Source: Acanthornis magna (Eukaryota; Chordata; Aves; Passeriformes; Acanthizidae). From it: a stretch of DNA of 64,000 nt. A program made the translations under genes and the position numbers. The stretch spans positions 310,001 through 374,000 of the forward strand of contig JAWUZG010000356.1 of the NCBI GenBank assembly GCA_036785705.1. Reading direction: 5' to 3'. The notes under the pieces were generated by a model. The model did not search any database. It was not told where the DNA came from and was given only the letters and a program-made list of their open reading frames with translations. Positions 25,859 to 36,738 of the stretch are shown one piece after another (the stretch's first letter is position 1; each line of letters opens with the position of its first letter).

Positions 25859-26099
25859 GCAGGCATAGCAGCATGCAGGCTCATCTCCAAAGGATGTTTC
25901 TCGCTGCTACGATGTTCTGGCAGCACCGGGACACGGGGACAATGTGCAGAGAGAGAGGGAGCGAGAGAGAAACACTTTGCCCCAGCTTTAGTCTTACAAA
26001 ACTCGTGCAGTTGCAGCTCCCAGAGAAGGTAGCGTGCGTGGAGAATGTGTTCTGCACATGGCCTCTTCTGTTTGCTTCTTTGCTGGACCACAGAGAGTG
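25859..26099 (-). repeat. 270-bp repeat unit, inverted copy D
   Basis: The reverse complement of copy A. Homology extends beyond the unit into the linker (25218-25303 against 25771-25858), with the same coordinate sum of 51074 shifting by 6 bp after a CT-repeat length change. A-B and C-D are therefore arms of one local palindrome, not independent insertions. Confidence 0.8.
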
Positions 26100-26121
26100 A
26101 AGAGAGGGTGACCAAGTGAAT

Positions 26122-26265
26122 TAAGCAGGTAGCTGCTCTGGGAGATGCTGTTCCATGTGAGTGTGTGGCATATGGAAGGTTGAGAGTTTGTCCAGGTGTC
26201 CGGCTGTATGTCGGTACTTAATGGTGTTTTTCTGTGTCTGTGATGTGACTGGTGCCATACACTTG
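26122..26265. repeat. 145-bp inverted repeat, outer copy (left arm)
   Basis: From TAAGCAGGTAGCTGC to GCCATACACTTG. It is the reverse complement of 28190-28334 with scattered mismatches. The two copies bound a 1.92-kb segment. In the right arm the equivalent is cut to a 45-bp stub (49590-49634). Confidence 0.85.
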
Positions 26266-26987
26266 TTGTTGCACAGTGTTTGCATTGTAATCCTCTATTT
26301 AAAGGTCCGTTAGAAAAAGCTTTTCAGGCCTTTGTGTTTGTGGTATCGCTGGAGAATACCCGTAGAAGAAAATCTTTGCTATTTCTGCTGCTGTGACCAC
26401 GTCGTAGTGCATTAGTAGAGATATTCTGTAAGAAGGAACCTCAGGCTGTGAGTCTGCCAGTGAAGCAACTTGAGTGGATGCAGGAACCATGGAGCACATT
26501 GTGGGGCAAGCTGGAAACTTGTACAAGTATTGGGCCCAAACCACAGGAGGCTGAAGACACCACTGGAGTGCTAAAAGACTGTTGTGGATTTTGTGCCAAC
26601 TCCTCAGACACGCTCTGAAGAGCGTCTTCTTATTCATGCTGGATGCCAGGGTGAATGTCTGTTATTTGCGTACAAAGTAGCAGCTGAGAAGAACACAGAG
26701 CTTTGAAAAGCAGTTAGTGGAACGAGACAAGGCCATAGAACAGCTGAGGACTGATATGATGTTGCAAAGGCAGGCATTTGTGGCTGCTGCCACCACACTG
26801 CAATCTGAGATCTCAGAAAGTTAGGCCTGTAAGTGAGGTTCTGTCCTAAGTTACAAGTGAAGTTAAATAGAAGTCTTGTTCCTTTGTTAAATGTTTAAGT
26901 TTTAAGTAGAAGTAAAGTGAAAGTGCTGGTAAACTTTTAAGCCATGTTCCTTTTTATCCTTACCTCACTGTCCTTTTGTCACATGCA

Positions 26988-27048
<61 letters not shown>

Positions 27049-28189
27049 TTCCTGGTTCATTTTTCTTTTGATTTCCTGGACTTTATTTGCTTTGTTGTTG
27101 CTTGTTTTTCCTTGGTGTGCCTTAACTGCTCGTTAAGCAACAGTTCATTGAATGTTGTCAATGAACTGTGTTGTGCTGTCGCTTGATATTCAGTCTGGTT
27201 TTTGCTGATACTCCTGCTGATGATTTTGAAAGTGATCTCAAACCCTCAGTTACAACCTTGGATGCAGGAAATTCAAAGAAATTCTTGGTGCTGCAGCCAA
27301 ATTCTTTTGAGCAGAATGCACTTGAAATTAATGCACAGGGTACAAATTTGCTCGCCTTGGCTGCTCAGGGATGTGGTGCTAAATACCCCGCAGGAAATAA
27401 TTAACCATGCTCTGAGCGCCTGGGGTGTGACCTGTGAAATCGTACACAGTGAATGAAAGAAAAAGGGATGGAAACAGCGATTTTTATCGGGAACATCTGT
27501 TACTATGAGAAATAGACTGATTGAGACTACTCCCCAAGCATGCACAAATGTGATAATGAGCCTTTTAATTAATAAAACAGGAAATCCTCTGGATGAGATA
27601 ATTGAAAATATACAAGGCTAGGTGACCTTGGGGAGTGGAACGCCCAGAATCGAGATAAGAATCAAGAAAACCTGCCTATTAGCCTTTTGATACCACACGG
27701 TGGCTACATGCCAGACTTAAAATTCCAGGAGGAGATGCAGAAATCCAAGCAACTATTAATGATTTGTTACCAGCAAGTCATTTTCTGTTTTGTTTTCAGC
27801 CCTGCTCTAGTAGCAAGTGAATTTGTAGTGTTAAATTCTGTACACCCACAGTATGGAGTGGCCTTACAAGTTGCTGGTTTTAACGTTTATCCAAGCAAAA
27901 TGGATTATCTAATTTGTGATTCAGTCTTCTAGACTGGAGATTTCATTCTATGAATTTTCAAAGTATGTGCTGCAAGTTTTGGGGATGACGGAAAGCAAAA
28001 AGGTTGTTTGCAATAGTGTTGGAAAACTGCAGTAAGCAGAACCTCCAGAGCGCAGGCTGGTGTGTGCTGTCTTTGGAGAAGAGCTGTTAGTGAGCGATGG
28101 GCAGAGCTAGCTGATTTCCTTCAAGGGAAAACTGGAGAGCAAAGTAACCAGGTGACCTCGACCTGGGAGATTGTCAAGCCGCGCCACTA
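26266..28189 (+). pseudogene. Inverted-repeat-bounded segment with decayed, retroelement-like frames
   Basis: A 1.9-kb unit between 145-bp inverted repeats. Several frames look like broken coding sequence. One is a 47-codon frame at 26681-26824, ending in a stop, with charged and leucine spacing like a coiled coil (QLVERDKAIEQLRTDM). Others are a frame at 27202-27456 (NTPQEIINHALSAWGV), a piece at about 27500-27622 (RNRLIETTPQACTNVI) and a frame at 27687-27932. I cannot assign any of them. The mixture of amphipathic helices and basic stretches suggests gag-like or other retroelement origin, but no catalytic or zinc-binding motif is visible. A perfect donor-like GTAAGT lies at 26829. The right-arm copy is 47674-49589. 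Confidence 0.4.
26985..27046. repeat. Compound (AC)n(AG)n microsatellite (left arm)
   Basis: AC repeats run directly into AG repeats. The right-arm counterpart (about 48818-48870) is 8 bp shorter. It marks the outer edge of the tract in which the two arms look identical. Confidence 0.9.
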
Positions 28190-28334
28190 CAAGTGTATGG
28201 TGCCAGTCACATCACAGACACAGAAAAACACCATTAAGTTCCCACATACAGCCGGGCACCTGGACTAAATCTTGACCTTCCATATGCCACACACTCACAC
28301 AGAACAGCATCTCTCAGTGCAGCTACCTGCTTCA
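28190..28334. repeat. 145-bp inverted repeat, inner copy (left arm)
   Basis: Inverted partner of 26122-26265, starting CAAGTGTATGGTGCC. Its own mirror copy in the right arm is 47529-47673, complete. Confidence 0.85.
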
Positions 28335-28380
28335 CTCTCCTGGTGCAGCCCTGCGCTTAGCTGATTGAGCCCTGCTCTTT

Positions 28381-28433
28381 TCACACACCCATCCACGCAC
28401 CCACCCACCCACACACCCACACCCACACCCACC
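28381..28433. repeat. (CCCACA)n-like simple repeat (left arm)
   Basis: Imperfect CCCA/CCCACA repeats just inside the inner 145-bp repeat. Mirror copy at 47430-47482, same length. Confidence 0.85.
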
Positions 28434-31400
28434 AGCCTCTCTTGGTGCAGCTATGCGTTTCACTCTCTTGGTGCAACTACGCGCTCCACTGCCCAAGCCC
28501 TGTCTGGTCTTTGCGTCAATTTTTGTGCTCTGGGCATCCCATCATGCTCATTGCCATTAATGTTAATGTTCTGGAGGATGCCTGTGCACAAAAAATCTGA
28601 AACACAGTTGTGATTGGAAAGCAACTTAATCTTCTTAGTTGCTGTAGCCAATAGTACATACCAGCTCCTGGATTCTTGAAAAGCCACTGAGCAGGAGAAA
28701 GAGATGGAGCATGGTGCTCAGGGGGGAGGGGGAGGTCGGCTGTGCACCTTCAGGGTGTCCCCTGGACCCAAGAGGAATGCTTCATGTCCTCCTCTCCCCC
28801 TCCACCCCAGAACCCCACCTTATCTGTCCTCCTCCTGGAATGGTGGAATTTTTTCCAGTTACCATGTCATCTCACGCTTGGCCAGAGGGTGAGATGGGGC
28901 CACAATGGCTCGTGATAGCACCTCCATGCTAACAACAGCTCCGTTATGCATTGTACCACTTCCACAGGTTAACTTCCCATCGACTGCCAACACATTCTTT
29001 TTCTTTAGGGTCAAGTTCCAAGCAGTTAAACAAGAAAGTTTTCTTCATTGTCTTTTCTTCATTATCTCGTGAACGTGCACAACAGCACAGGACCAAATAT
29101 GGCAGGGCTTTCGACATGAATTCAGTCCCAGACACAAGCAGTAAGCAGGTCTAGGTTACGGAATGGGCATGAAAGGGAATGCACAGCAAGGATGGTTTAG
29201 CAAGGCAAGACAAGCGAGGGGTACGCTCATGGATTACTGGCAGATGGAAGCAGCCAGGAAAGACTGATTTGACTGGCCTTGGTCTCACCTGCACCAGCTC
29301 TAATCTGCACCTAAAACACTGGGACTACCTGCTTTCCTTGCAATGCAGAAGAAGTGTCATCTTGGTCCCAGAGCCCAGAAGAGAAATGTGAATTGCCTGT
29401 CCAAAATGCCATCCATGCAAGAATTGGTGCCAGACAAAAGCTGCCGGGACAGACGGGTCTGGCTTCACATGACCTCCTATGAGCTTCCTCTTACATGCTC
29501 CTGAAACACTGCGGGTATGTGAAGGCCTTGAAGGCTTCCTCAGGGAAGCAGGCAGGGCAAGACAAGTTGAAGAAATGCCCTGAAAAGAGGGGTCTTGAAT
29601 TCCAGGTGGGGGAGGGGTGAGCAAGGTCCTGCAAGGCAAGTGAGGGCTTCGAGGGCAACACAAGGCAACTGCTGCATTTACAGGGCAAGGGAGAGGTAGG
29701 CAAGGCAATGAGAGTCCTAGAAGGAGAAGGGAAGGCAAGGCTGGAAGTTTGCAGGGTGTAAAGCGAAGGAAGCTCTCATTTGATTGTGGAGCGAATGGAC
29801 CTTTTCTAACTTAAGCACCAAGGTCTGAGCAACCTTTTCCTCCTGGCACATCTGTGCATGCGAGGTGCAGCCAGAAACTTCTCAGTTTAGATTCAGACTG
29901 CAAGCGGGACAGAGAACGTGACAGTGCAAATAGCTGGGAAGGAGAGCGCGTGGCATTGGCACGTTTTGACAGAAGCACTCGTCTGTGCGAGAAGGAGATG
30001 GACGTATGGGACTCTGGCAATGTGACAATACACTCAGCTGAGAAGCAAAGTGCAGAGCCTCAGTGCGTGCTCTGGAGAGGAAATGCTGCAAGGAAAGGGC
30101 AAGGGGGCGGGTCAGAGAAAGTGTTCTCTCGTGGCCCATTGAGCTGTTTGCAGTGGAACTGCTCTTCACTTTAAGGACTCTGCCATCCTGAGAGCCTGTG
30201 CTCACGTGTAGCTGAGAAGCGAAGTGAGAATCACCCGTATGTCTGGCAGAGTTTGTAAGCTGCAAGGGGAAACCAGGCCTGGCTCTTGGCTGTGGCACTT
30301 GTTGCAAGGAAGCAGCTGCTGGATGTTTTAAGCTTTTTGGGATCTGTGAGAGTGAAAAACTACGCTGCTACCTAATGAAACGAATGATTGTTGACCATCT
30401 GGCAGATTCTAATTACATAAAGCAGGATGCGGACTTTCCCCCTTTCACCCCAGTAGTTTTGCCTTTTCATTGAGCAATCTTTTTGGAGGATACTGTGAGA
30501 TGCCTTGCCTTGAAAACTGGAAGTGCCCTCAGTTCACCCTCTAAGAAACATGGAAAACAACTCAAGTCAATTTCAGAATTGCCCTGAGCAGAGCTGCTGT
30601 TTCAGTACTTGAAATTGCCATTGAAAAGATTTGCAAGAACCACCATTTTATTATGCAAATATGTGAAATACAGCAGCAGCTTCATCTTATTCTCACCGGC
30701 GTCATTGGAAGTTTTGCTGTTTGCTGAAACCCGAAACAGATCAAACACGAGACGCTTCATAGGCCAAGCTCACTGACCTTCATGCAAATAGCACTCGATT
30801 ACTTCAACGTACCATTGCAACATACAGGAAAATGGAAGTGTCTGCGCAGGAAAATGGAAGTCTTGTTCTTCACAGGGGCACAAAACCTTTCCAGCACAGA
30901 AAGTCTGGGAGTAATTCATCACACCTCAGCATGCCACTGCTGGCCAAAGAGCTACACCATGCTTGTGTTCATGATACTCTCAGGGCTCAAAGTCCCAGAG
31001 AACTCTCCACCTTACAGACACACAAGGAAAGCCCACTGAAAGTACAGTCCTCCTGACAGCTCACTGAAACCAGTGACTCTCGACAGCTAGAAGTTCACAG
31101 CATCAGGCCGGCCAATTCTGTCCACAGACACGTTTAGTTTTAATGAATCCAGAACAAAGTAGCATTTCTATCGTCTTTGGCTCTACTAAGATGTTTTATG
31201 TAACAGCAAGAATGAATTTCCTTAGACAATGATAAGTAATGGTGGCGATAATGTACATTTTGCTGCTATCTTCTGTCAAAGTAATGCTAGTCAAATACCT
31301 CATCAACTCTTACTGTGAAAACACACTGCCGGAATGGTAGAGCCATTTTGAATCTCTACAAGACACTTCAACCATGTGTCTTGCTCAATCTATCTGCGGC

Positions 31401-32485
31401 TCCTTTCCTTCGGCAGAACTTTTTGGCACCATTAGCCCACATTGCTGAACTGAATTCAGTACAAAAGCAGTGAAGACAGGAAAGGATCCCTTTCAATTTG
31501 AATGGTGATAAAAAAGCAAATCAAATAAAAGCATTTTACAGCAGCAGCAAGATTTTATATGTCGCTAGCAAACCATACAAAAAATGCATATTTACAGGGG
31601 TTTTAAAAAAATTTCAGAGAGTTACAGAGAAAAAGTATAGTTGATTAAAATGCAGATCTAAATCTAAACCACACAGTATCTTGAAAGGCGACATGCAAAA
31701 GAACAAGAGGAAGTAAAAAAAGAAAGAAAACTAAAGGAAGTCAGAAATAAGACACAACCTCTCCTCCTTTTCATCTTCCTACAGTATCTTAGAAGTACCC
31801 GATGGTGTCTTAAAAGTCATGGAAGTAGAAAACTGTGCCAAGAACAAGTGTGGAAAACTGTGGAAAACTGTGCTCTCCAAACATAAAAATCAGGTTTGTT
31901 TTTATGACAATTGAAGCTGCATGCAGTGCATAAGGTAAGTGCATGTTTTGTATATTCAAAAAACAACTTAAAAATATTTCCCAGCTGAAGGAACTACTAG
32001 TTCTTTGTTTTCAGTTACTTGTCTAAACATGGTGTACATTAGAAGACTGCAGACATGTCGTTCATGGCATAGTTACCAACTGCAAATGAAGCAAGCATTT
32101 TGTGTGCTTCAAAAAGGAAAATATTTTAGAGTGCATTTGTTACTAGTTTAAAAGCTTAGAATATGCGTCAAATATGCAAGCTGGGGACTGAATGGATTAT
32201 TTGCTGGAATTAGGCCAAATGACATGAGCTTTCAAAGAGAAAAAGTATTCTATTCTCCCACATGACAATTCTCAAGTAGACTCATAACCCTTAAGCACAA
32301 TATGCAACAGGGATACAACAGAAAAGCTTAAGCAACACTGTTGACCTCAAAAGGCTTCGCCTGCTTCACACAAATACAGGAGATGAATTACCAGTTTTAG
32401 ATAAACATAGCTATTTGGAGCTTTCCGTGAAAAATTTAAATGACAGTCATGACAGTCAAATTCTGAGCAAACGTGAGCTAAGTAC
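28434..32485. other. Innermost left arm, no gene recognised
   Basis: About 4 kb mirrored without any net length change at 43378-47429 (coordinate sum 75863 throughout). Open frames of up to 141 codons (29882-30307, minus) have no recognisable domain. Degenerate GCAAGGCAA motifs recur between 29550 and 29740. Sequence beyond about 31000 is AT-rich. In every stretch compared by eye the two arms were identical here. Confidence 0.75.
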
Positions 32486-32544
32486 TACAGCCAAATTTGG
32501 ATGGCTGTCTTTGGGATAGTTTCTGAAAGAGCTAGAATATCCTA

Positions 32545-32852
32545 TGAGGGTTGGAGACCAAGGCCATTCAGTTTTATTTTGGTTACAGGTAGGAGCTGTA
32601 ATGCAGAAAAGTACGACTAACTTAAAATTTTGTAGGCCATTTTCAGATTTGAGTCTTCAATTCTTATTCCTTTCTTCTATAGAAATTCTTATCGTCCCAT
32701 GGGGTTCTTCTGCAAAAACAAAATTTAAAATCTTGCCCTTTTTTAGGCAAAAAGGAATTAAAATGATGGAACAATCCAGGGGGTATTAATCCTATGTTCC
32801 TTTCTTGGGGTATTGGTGGCTATCCATGTATCATAATTGGATGAGCCCTTTT
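32545..32852 (-). pseudogene. Probable ERVL remnant downstream of RT start
   Basis: Minus-strand sequence continues from the reverse-transcriptase fragment past its stop. A short match to the expected next RT residues (AHPIM) follows directly in frame. After that I can no longer align the reading to RT, so the rest may be another part of the provirus joined by deletion, or unrelated. Confidence 0.35.
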
Positions 32853-33425
32853 TCAAATAGATGTTATCAGTTCTGCCAAATTCGGGACTGCAGCAGTCAG
32901 AGGGTCAGTATTGGCATTTAGCCTTCGAAAATCAACTGTAAGTTGCCACTTCCCGTTAGGTTTTTTTACGGGCCATCCAGGGGAGTTGAAAGGAGAATGA
33001 CTATTTATCACAACTCCCTGTTCTTTCATTTCTTGCGTAACTGGTTTTATACCTTCCTTAGCTCCCAAAGGAGGGGGATACTGCTTGACATGAGTGTTCT
33101 TGCTAAACGATAGTGGTGGAGCTTCTTGTAACAGTCTGATGCACAGTTGGGGTATCCCAAAAGACCACAGTAGTCCTTCTGTATCCTCCCACTGTCTTCC
33201 CTTCAGGACATCTATCCTTAACAAGTTCAAAGGAATATTGCCAATCACCATTACAAGAGTAATTGAGCTCTCTTCCCCCGGCAGGGTTAATTTTACTGCA
33301 GCAACATTCATGACTTCTGTTGATCCCAAAGCGTTTAGCACGGATAGATTTTGCTTTAAGGGAGCAACTCCATACTTCTTGGCATCCTCCTCAGTCCGGG
33401 CAGAAATCTGTGTACCTGTATCAAT
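32853..33425 (-). pseudogene. pol: ERVL protease and N-terminal reverse transcriptase (fragment)
   Basis: Minus-strand reading. It starts with the aspartic-protease active-site triad D-T-G (about 33414-33422), then a protease body containing a V-M-V-I-G-N-I motif. The N-terminal RT fingers region follows: a proline-rich stretch, E-G-I-K-P-V, then FNSPGWPVKKPNGKWQL with VDFRRLN and an AAVPNL block. The proline, alanine and valine pattern after the RRLN motif is typical of class III (ERVL) pol rather than gamma- or betaretroviruses. A stop ends the frame at 32853, long before the YXDD catalytic motif, so no active enzyme can be made. An in-frame TGA lies just upstream of the protease triad (33426-33428). 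Confidence 0.8.
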
Positions 33426-34440
33426 TCAAAAGGTCACTGATGCTTGTTTAGGTCCCATGATAGCAGTGATTAACACATCTCCTTTTTCTGTTTTAGTGAG
33501 CTGTCGAATAGAAATCCTTTCTCCATTTCCCCACCCACCACTAGGAAACGGAGAGTCTAGTTTCCCTGTTTGGGGGGGAAAAGTTTGCTTTGATGTTTTG
33601 TCTGCACCGTCAATGAAAGGGGGGGCAGAAGCCGTGGCGGGTGCACTTTCTTTCACCGGTTTTGGCGCACACCACCGGTTTGCTCAATTGATCTCAAGGT
33701 AAGCCATCCATTAAATCTTTAGGAATTCCTTTTTTAAGCCTAAACACCACCAATCAAGCTGGACCAAAAGCGAATTACGTTGTGACTGCTCTTTGGCAAC
33801 ATCTGCAGTTCTACTGGGATGGGGGAGTGCATTTTGAACTCCTACATGTTGGATGCCACTTGATCTTTCTTCTAAAGGCTTGACAAGATAGTATTTTCTA
33901 CCTTAATCAATTAATTCTTGTGCTACCTCCCCCCATGTCCAGACTTTAGCTCTAGGGTGAGGTCTGTTACCTAGTGGGGCTGGTGTTGAAAAGTCAGAGG
34001 AATTTCCCTAAGAGTCTGTAACAGTACTGCCTGTATTTTTGCTATTATCACTTCCGCGCATAAAATTCTCCAACTTTTCCACAGGACTTATTGATGCTGT
34101 GGTTCTCTGGAGACTTATCCCTGTGCCTTTAAGTGACTTGGGGAGCCCCCTTATTAAGGGAGTCATCATTTCAGGGTTAACAGGCAACAGCATTGTTGAT
34201 TCGCATCCGGGAATTAATTTTCTCTCGTATCATTTGTAGGCAAGCAGCTTTGTGTATACTTCCTAGTAATTGGTCAACTGTGCCTCTTATTGCCAAGGGG
34301 TCTCCCCTATCCAGAGGGTTTAACCCTCCAACCCAGTAAGCAGCACGCTGAGTTAAGGACCATGGGCCCCAGCAATCGCCTGGTGGTAAGAAAAGTCCGT
34401 GGCCCCAGCAACCCTCAGCTTCCTTTTCGCTCCGTTGAAT
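33426..34440 (-). pseudogene. gag: ERVL gag C-terminal half, decayed
   Basis: After an in-frame TAA near 34440, gag-like reading continues on the minus strand. It has a capsid block with NPLDRGDPLAIRGTVDQLL and KAACLQMIREK, similar to ERVL capsid. Shifted frames (34008-34193) follow, and then a 76-codon frame (33426-33656) leading to the protease. At least one stop and one or more frame changes break it. I see no clear CCHC zinc knuckle. Confidence 0.7.
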
Positions 34441-34995
34441 TTAGTCATCCCCAGTTAAAGACACACGCCACACATATTCTGTTTCAGATTCTTTGATAAG
34501 ACGGCCATATTCCTTTCTTAACTTTGCCAGTTGCATGGCAGAAGAGGGCGTTTCCTTGGTACTCATATGGGGGTCTGTATCTTCATCATTAAGAGAAGAA
34601 AATTCTGTTTTGGTTAAGAGTCCTAAATGAGGGAGATTTTTATCAAGTTTTCTCATCTCTTCCAATTCCCTTTGTGGATACATCAGGTTAATTTGGCGGG
34701 TAAGCCTTTCCTCAGGTTCTGATGATACTATATCCTGTGAACTAGTGTTCTGTGAATTAGTGGTACTGGTAATACAATTTACTTCAAGAGCAACTCTTAA
34801 TGGATGGATTTCTTCCTCCTCGCACTTCAATTCCTTTTCTAGATTGGAAATTGTTGCTTGGTGACAGTACACCAGGTTTTCTAGGGATTCCATGGTTTTT
34901 TCTTCATTACTACGCTGCCTAAGATGGTCTTGAACAGCTGCAACCACGCTGGCACCCAAAACACAGCAGACTATTGCCCTGGCTTTTCCTGGCAC
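34441..34995 (-). pseudogene. gag: ERVL gag N-terminal half
   Basis: A 184-codon minus-strand frame. A helical, charged region (residues about 20-65, coiled-coil-like, with NLEKELKCEEEE) precedes a serine/threonine/asparagine-rich linker. It ends in the block KEYGRLIKESETEYVWRVSL, a recognisable ERVL gag motif. It lies about 640 bp inside the provirus from the putative primer-binding site, as expected for gag. The frame ends at a stop that interrupts clear downstream homology, so the gene is broken. It is the longest surviving piece of this provirus. Confidence 0.75.
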
Positions 34996-35650
34996 TAAAA
35001 ACTTAACCTTAGCCTCATTTTGCCATCAAGAAATTCAGTCCATTATACTCTGCAAATTTTTCCAATTGTCTCGAGCCCAGTCTTCCCCAATAGGAGAGGG
35101 TGGAGCACCATATTTAGCCAAAAATGCAAAAAATAAATCTCTATCATTAATCAACTGAGAATCTCTATTCTCCTGTTTTTCAGTCATCATTTTCCCTATG
35201 CTGACTCAGAAACAAAACATTCTCCAAAAACAGTCTCAGAAACAACAACAACAAGTACCTCAAATCCACTTCAGAAAATTAGGCCCCAAAACCAATCTTC
35301 ACTTGAGAAAGACAGGCCTCAAAAACAATTTCAGAAACAACAACAAGCAACCCAAATTCAGTTGAGAAAGTTAGGCCCCAAAAACAATCTCCACTTGAGA
35401 AAGTCAGGCCTCAAAAACAACCTCAGAAACAACAAGAAAAAAGAACCAACACAAAATTACTTGAGAAAGTTAGGCACTTGCCAACGGCCACTTGTACTCT
35501 TCCTCAAGTAGCTAACAAAAAAATTCAACTCCCTTTTTTTTTTTTTCATTTTACATTCCAATAGCCAGAGTCCCAATAGAGTCCTCAAAAAAGGAGTTTG
35601 GAGGGCTTTTACCCCTCTGGTTCTATCAGGATCCTGTCCGTGATGCCAAT
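34996..35650 (-). other. ERVL untranslated leader with minisatellite and putative primer-binding site
   Basis: The region between the LTR end and gag on the minus strand. The end nearest the LTR holds TGGCATCACGGACAGGAT (complement of 35631-35648), which starts with TGG as primer-binding sites do. I cannot name the tRNA, and the six bases between it and the LTR end are more than usual. The middle contains a tandem repeat, listed separately. Confidence 0.45.
35237..35476. repeat. ~93-bp minisatellite in ERVL leader
   Basis: Units start at CAGAAACAACAA at 35237, 35332 and 35424, giving about 2.5 copies of a 92-95-bp unit. Shared blocks are GAGAAAG(T)TAGGCCCC and CAGGCCTCAAAAACAA. A unit also looks internally duplicated (two GAGAAAG...AGGCC blocks each). 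Confidence 0.8.
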
Positions 35651-35654
35651 TTAA

Positions 35655-36200
35655 TGTCACGGCCTGCTCATAAGCGGATGTGTGATGGTTCATTTCAGCC
35701 ATGATCTCAGAGTGCAAAACCAAAGATAGGATAGCAAAAGTAATTCAACAAGTCAAGGGAGTTAAATTTCAATCCAAAGAGAAACTCTATCTATTGTGCC
35801 CGTAAAGCAGCTTGCGATAGAAAGAGAGAGAGAAAATAAAGGAAAAGATAGGAAGGAAAGGGAGGAAAAAGGAAAAGGTCCACAGAGGTCCAGCATCTCT
35901 GGGGGTCCCAGTCCAGAAGGTGTTCCTCTGCCTCTGTCTTCGGTCGATGTGATTTCACGGTGGCGAAGATCTTCAGAGTTCAGTTGTTCCAGAGCTGTCT
36001 TTTATGTTAGTCCATACACCTGGTCCCCCCTTGTGACCTGCCTTTGCTCCCCCTTACTTCTTGTGGAGATATGCCAAACTCTATCTGGCAGGCCACACAT
36101 GCCAAGAGAGGAGTGTCTGAGGCGCGGTCGGCTTTGGAGGCAGAGAGTCTGTGGTCTCGTGCTCTATGGATCTTTTACAATGGTAGGGACTTGAGGACAG
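35655..36200 (-). mobile_element. Putative ERVL 5' LTR (outer boundary uncertain)
   Basis: Minus-strand sequence ending GGCCGTGACA at 35655, directly before the putative primer-binding site, as a 5' LTR should. A TATA-like CATAAAA reads on the minus strand at 36000-36006. A long pyrimidine-rich stretch follows it, seen as GAGA/GGAA-rich sequence on the plus strand at 35820-35880. I cannot find a convincing TG start, so the outer limit of about 36200 is a guess. No matching 3' LTR is seen in the spacer. Confidence 0.4.
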
Positions 36201-36738
36201 GTGCAAAGCCTTCCTTCCGTACCAACTTTAGCAGGCACAGCATTCTTTGCCTAAGTCCTGCACCTGTGGTTTCTGATGAGAAATGTTGAGACAGAACTCG
36301 ATTCTTTGACCGATTCTTACACAGGGTCACTGGACACACTGCACGGTCAGAGCTGCTCTGCCAGTTGGTGGCGGCTGGGTCAGCTTTCCGACCGAGGGGT
36401 GAGAAGCACCGAGCACAGCAGGACGAGCTGGCGGCCAGGGGAGTCGGGCATGTGGGACTGGAGATCTGGGCTCTGAGCCACCGAGTAGCCCCTGGGAGGA
36501 GAGATATTAACATCAAGGCTTCTCTCATTAGGAAATCAAGTTCCGTAAGGAATAATAAAAGGCACTCCAATATGGAGAATGTGTTGCAATACTTTGAAAC
36601 TGCACCGACTCTTCGGGATACCTCCAGGGGAAGAGCGCAGCTTTCAAGCGGGGGGAGGACAAGCCAAAGGCGAAGCAGCCGCGGTGGGGGAGTCGGCTGT
36701 TGGGGTGGTAACTGCAGACATGAGTCCTGAACCGAGCG
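36201..36738. other. Unassigned interval between LTR and gag-like frame
   Basis: Moderately GC-rich. On the minus strand, just downstream of the 36739-37449 frame, a shifted frame is rich in T, A, S and P, as expected for the linker after a Gag matrix domain. The interval may therefore be decayed gag of that element. Otherwise nothing recognised. Confidence 0.4.

Larger units (their letters stand above)
24973..26098. repeat. Nested small palindrome, left arm only
   Basis: Arms at about 24973-25475 and 25600-26098 are inverted copies around a spacer of about 125 bp (25476-25599). It lies inside the left arm of the giant palindrome. The right arm has only one 270-bp unit at this place and joins directly to a stub of the neighbouring inverted repeat at 49634. 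Confidence 0.85.
10166..32485 (+). repeat. Left arm of giant palindrome
   Basis: This stretch reads as the reverse complement of 43378-64000. Open frames inside it recur on the opposite strand with paired coordinates summing to 75863 in the inner 5.4 kb. The sum then shifts to 75855 (dinucleotide repeat), about 74862 (lost repeat copies), about 74166 (polypurine tract) and 74154-74168 (microsatellites and 10-bp units). The inner edge is exact: pairing stops after GAGCTAAGTAC at 32485. The outer edge is not seen, because 10166 is only where the right arm meets the window end. The arm carries a split CR1, a solo LTR, a purine tract, a GC-rich block and retroelement-like debris, but no host gene that I recognise. 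Sampled outer sequence shows a few single-base differences per kb. Confidence 0.97.

Noticed and set aside
24973..26098. CRISPR-like or satellite array
   Set aside because: Only four imperfect units in both orientations, no spacers, and a vertebrate context.
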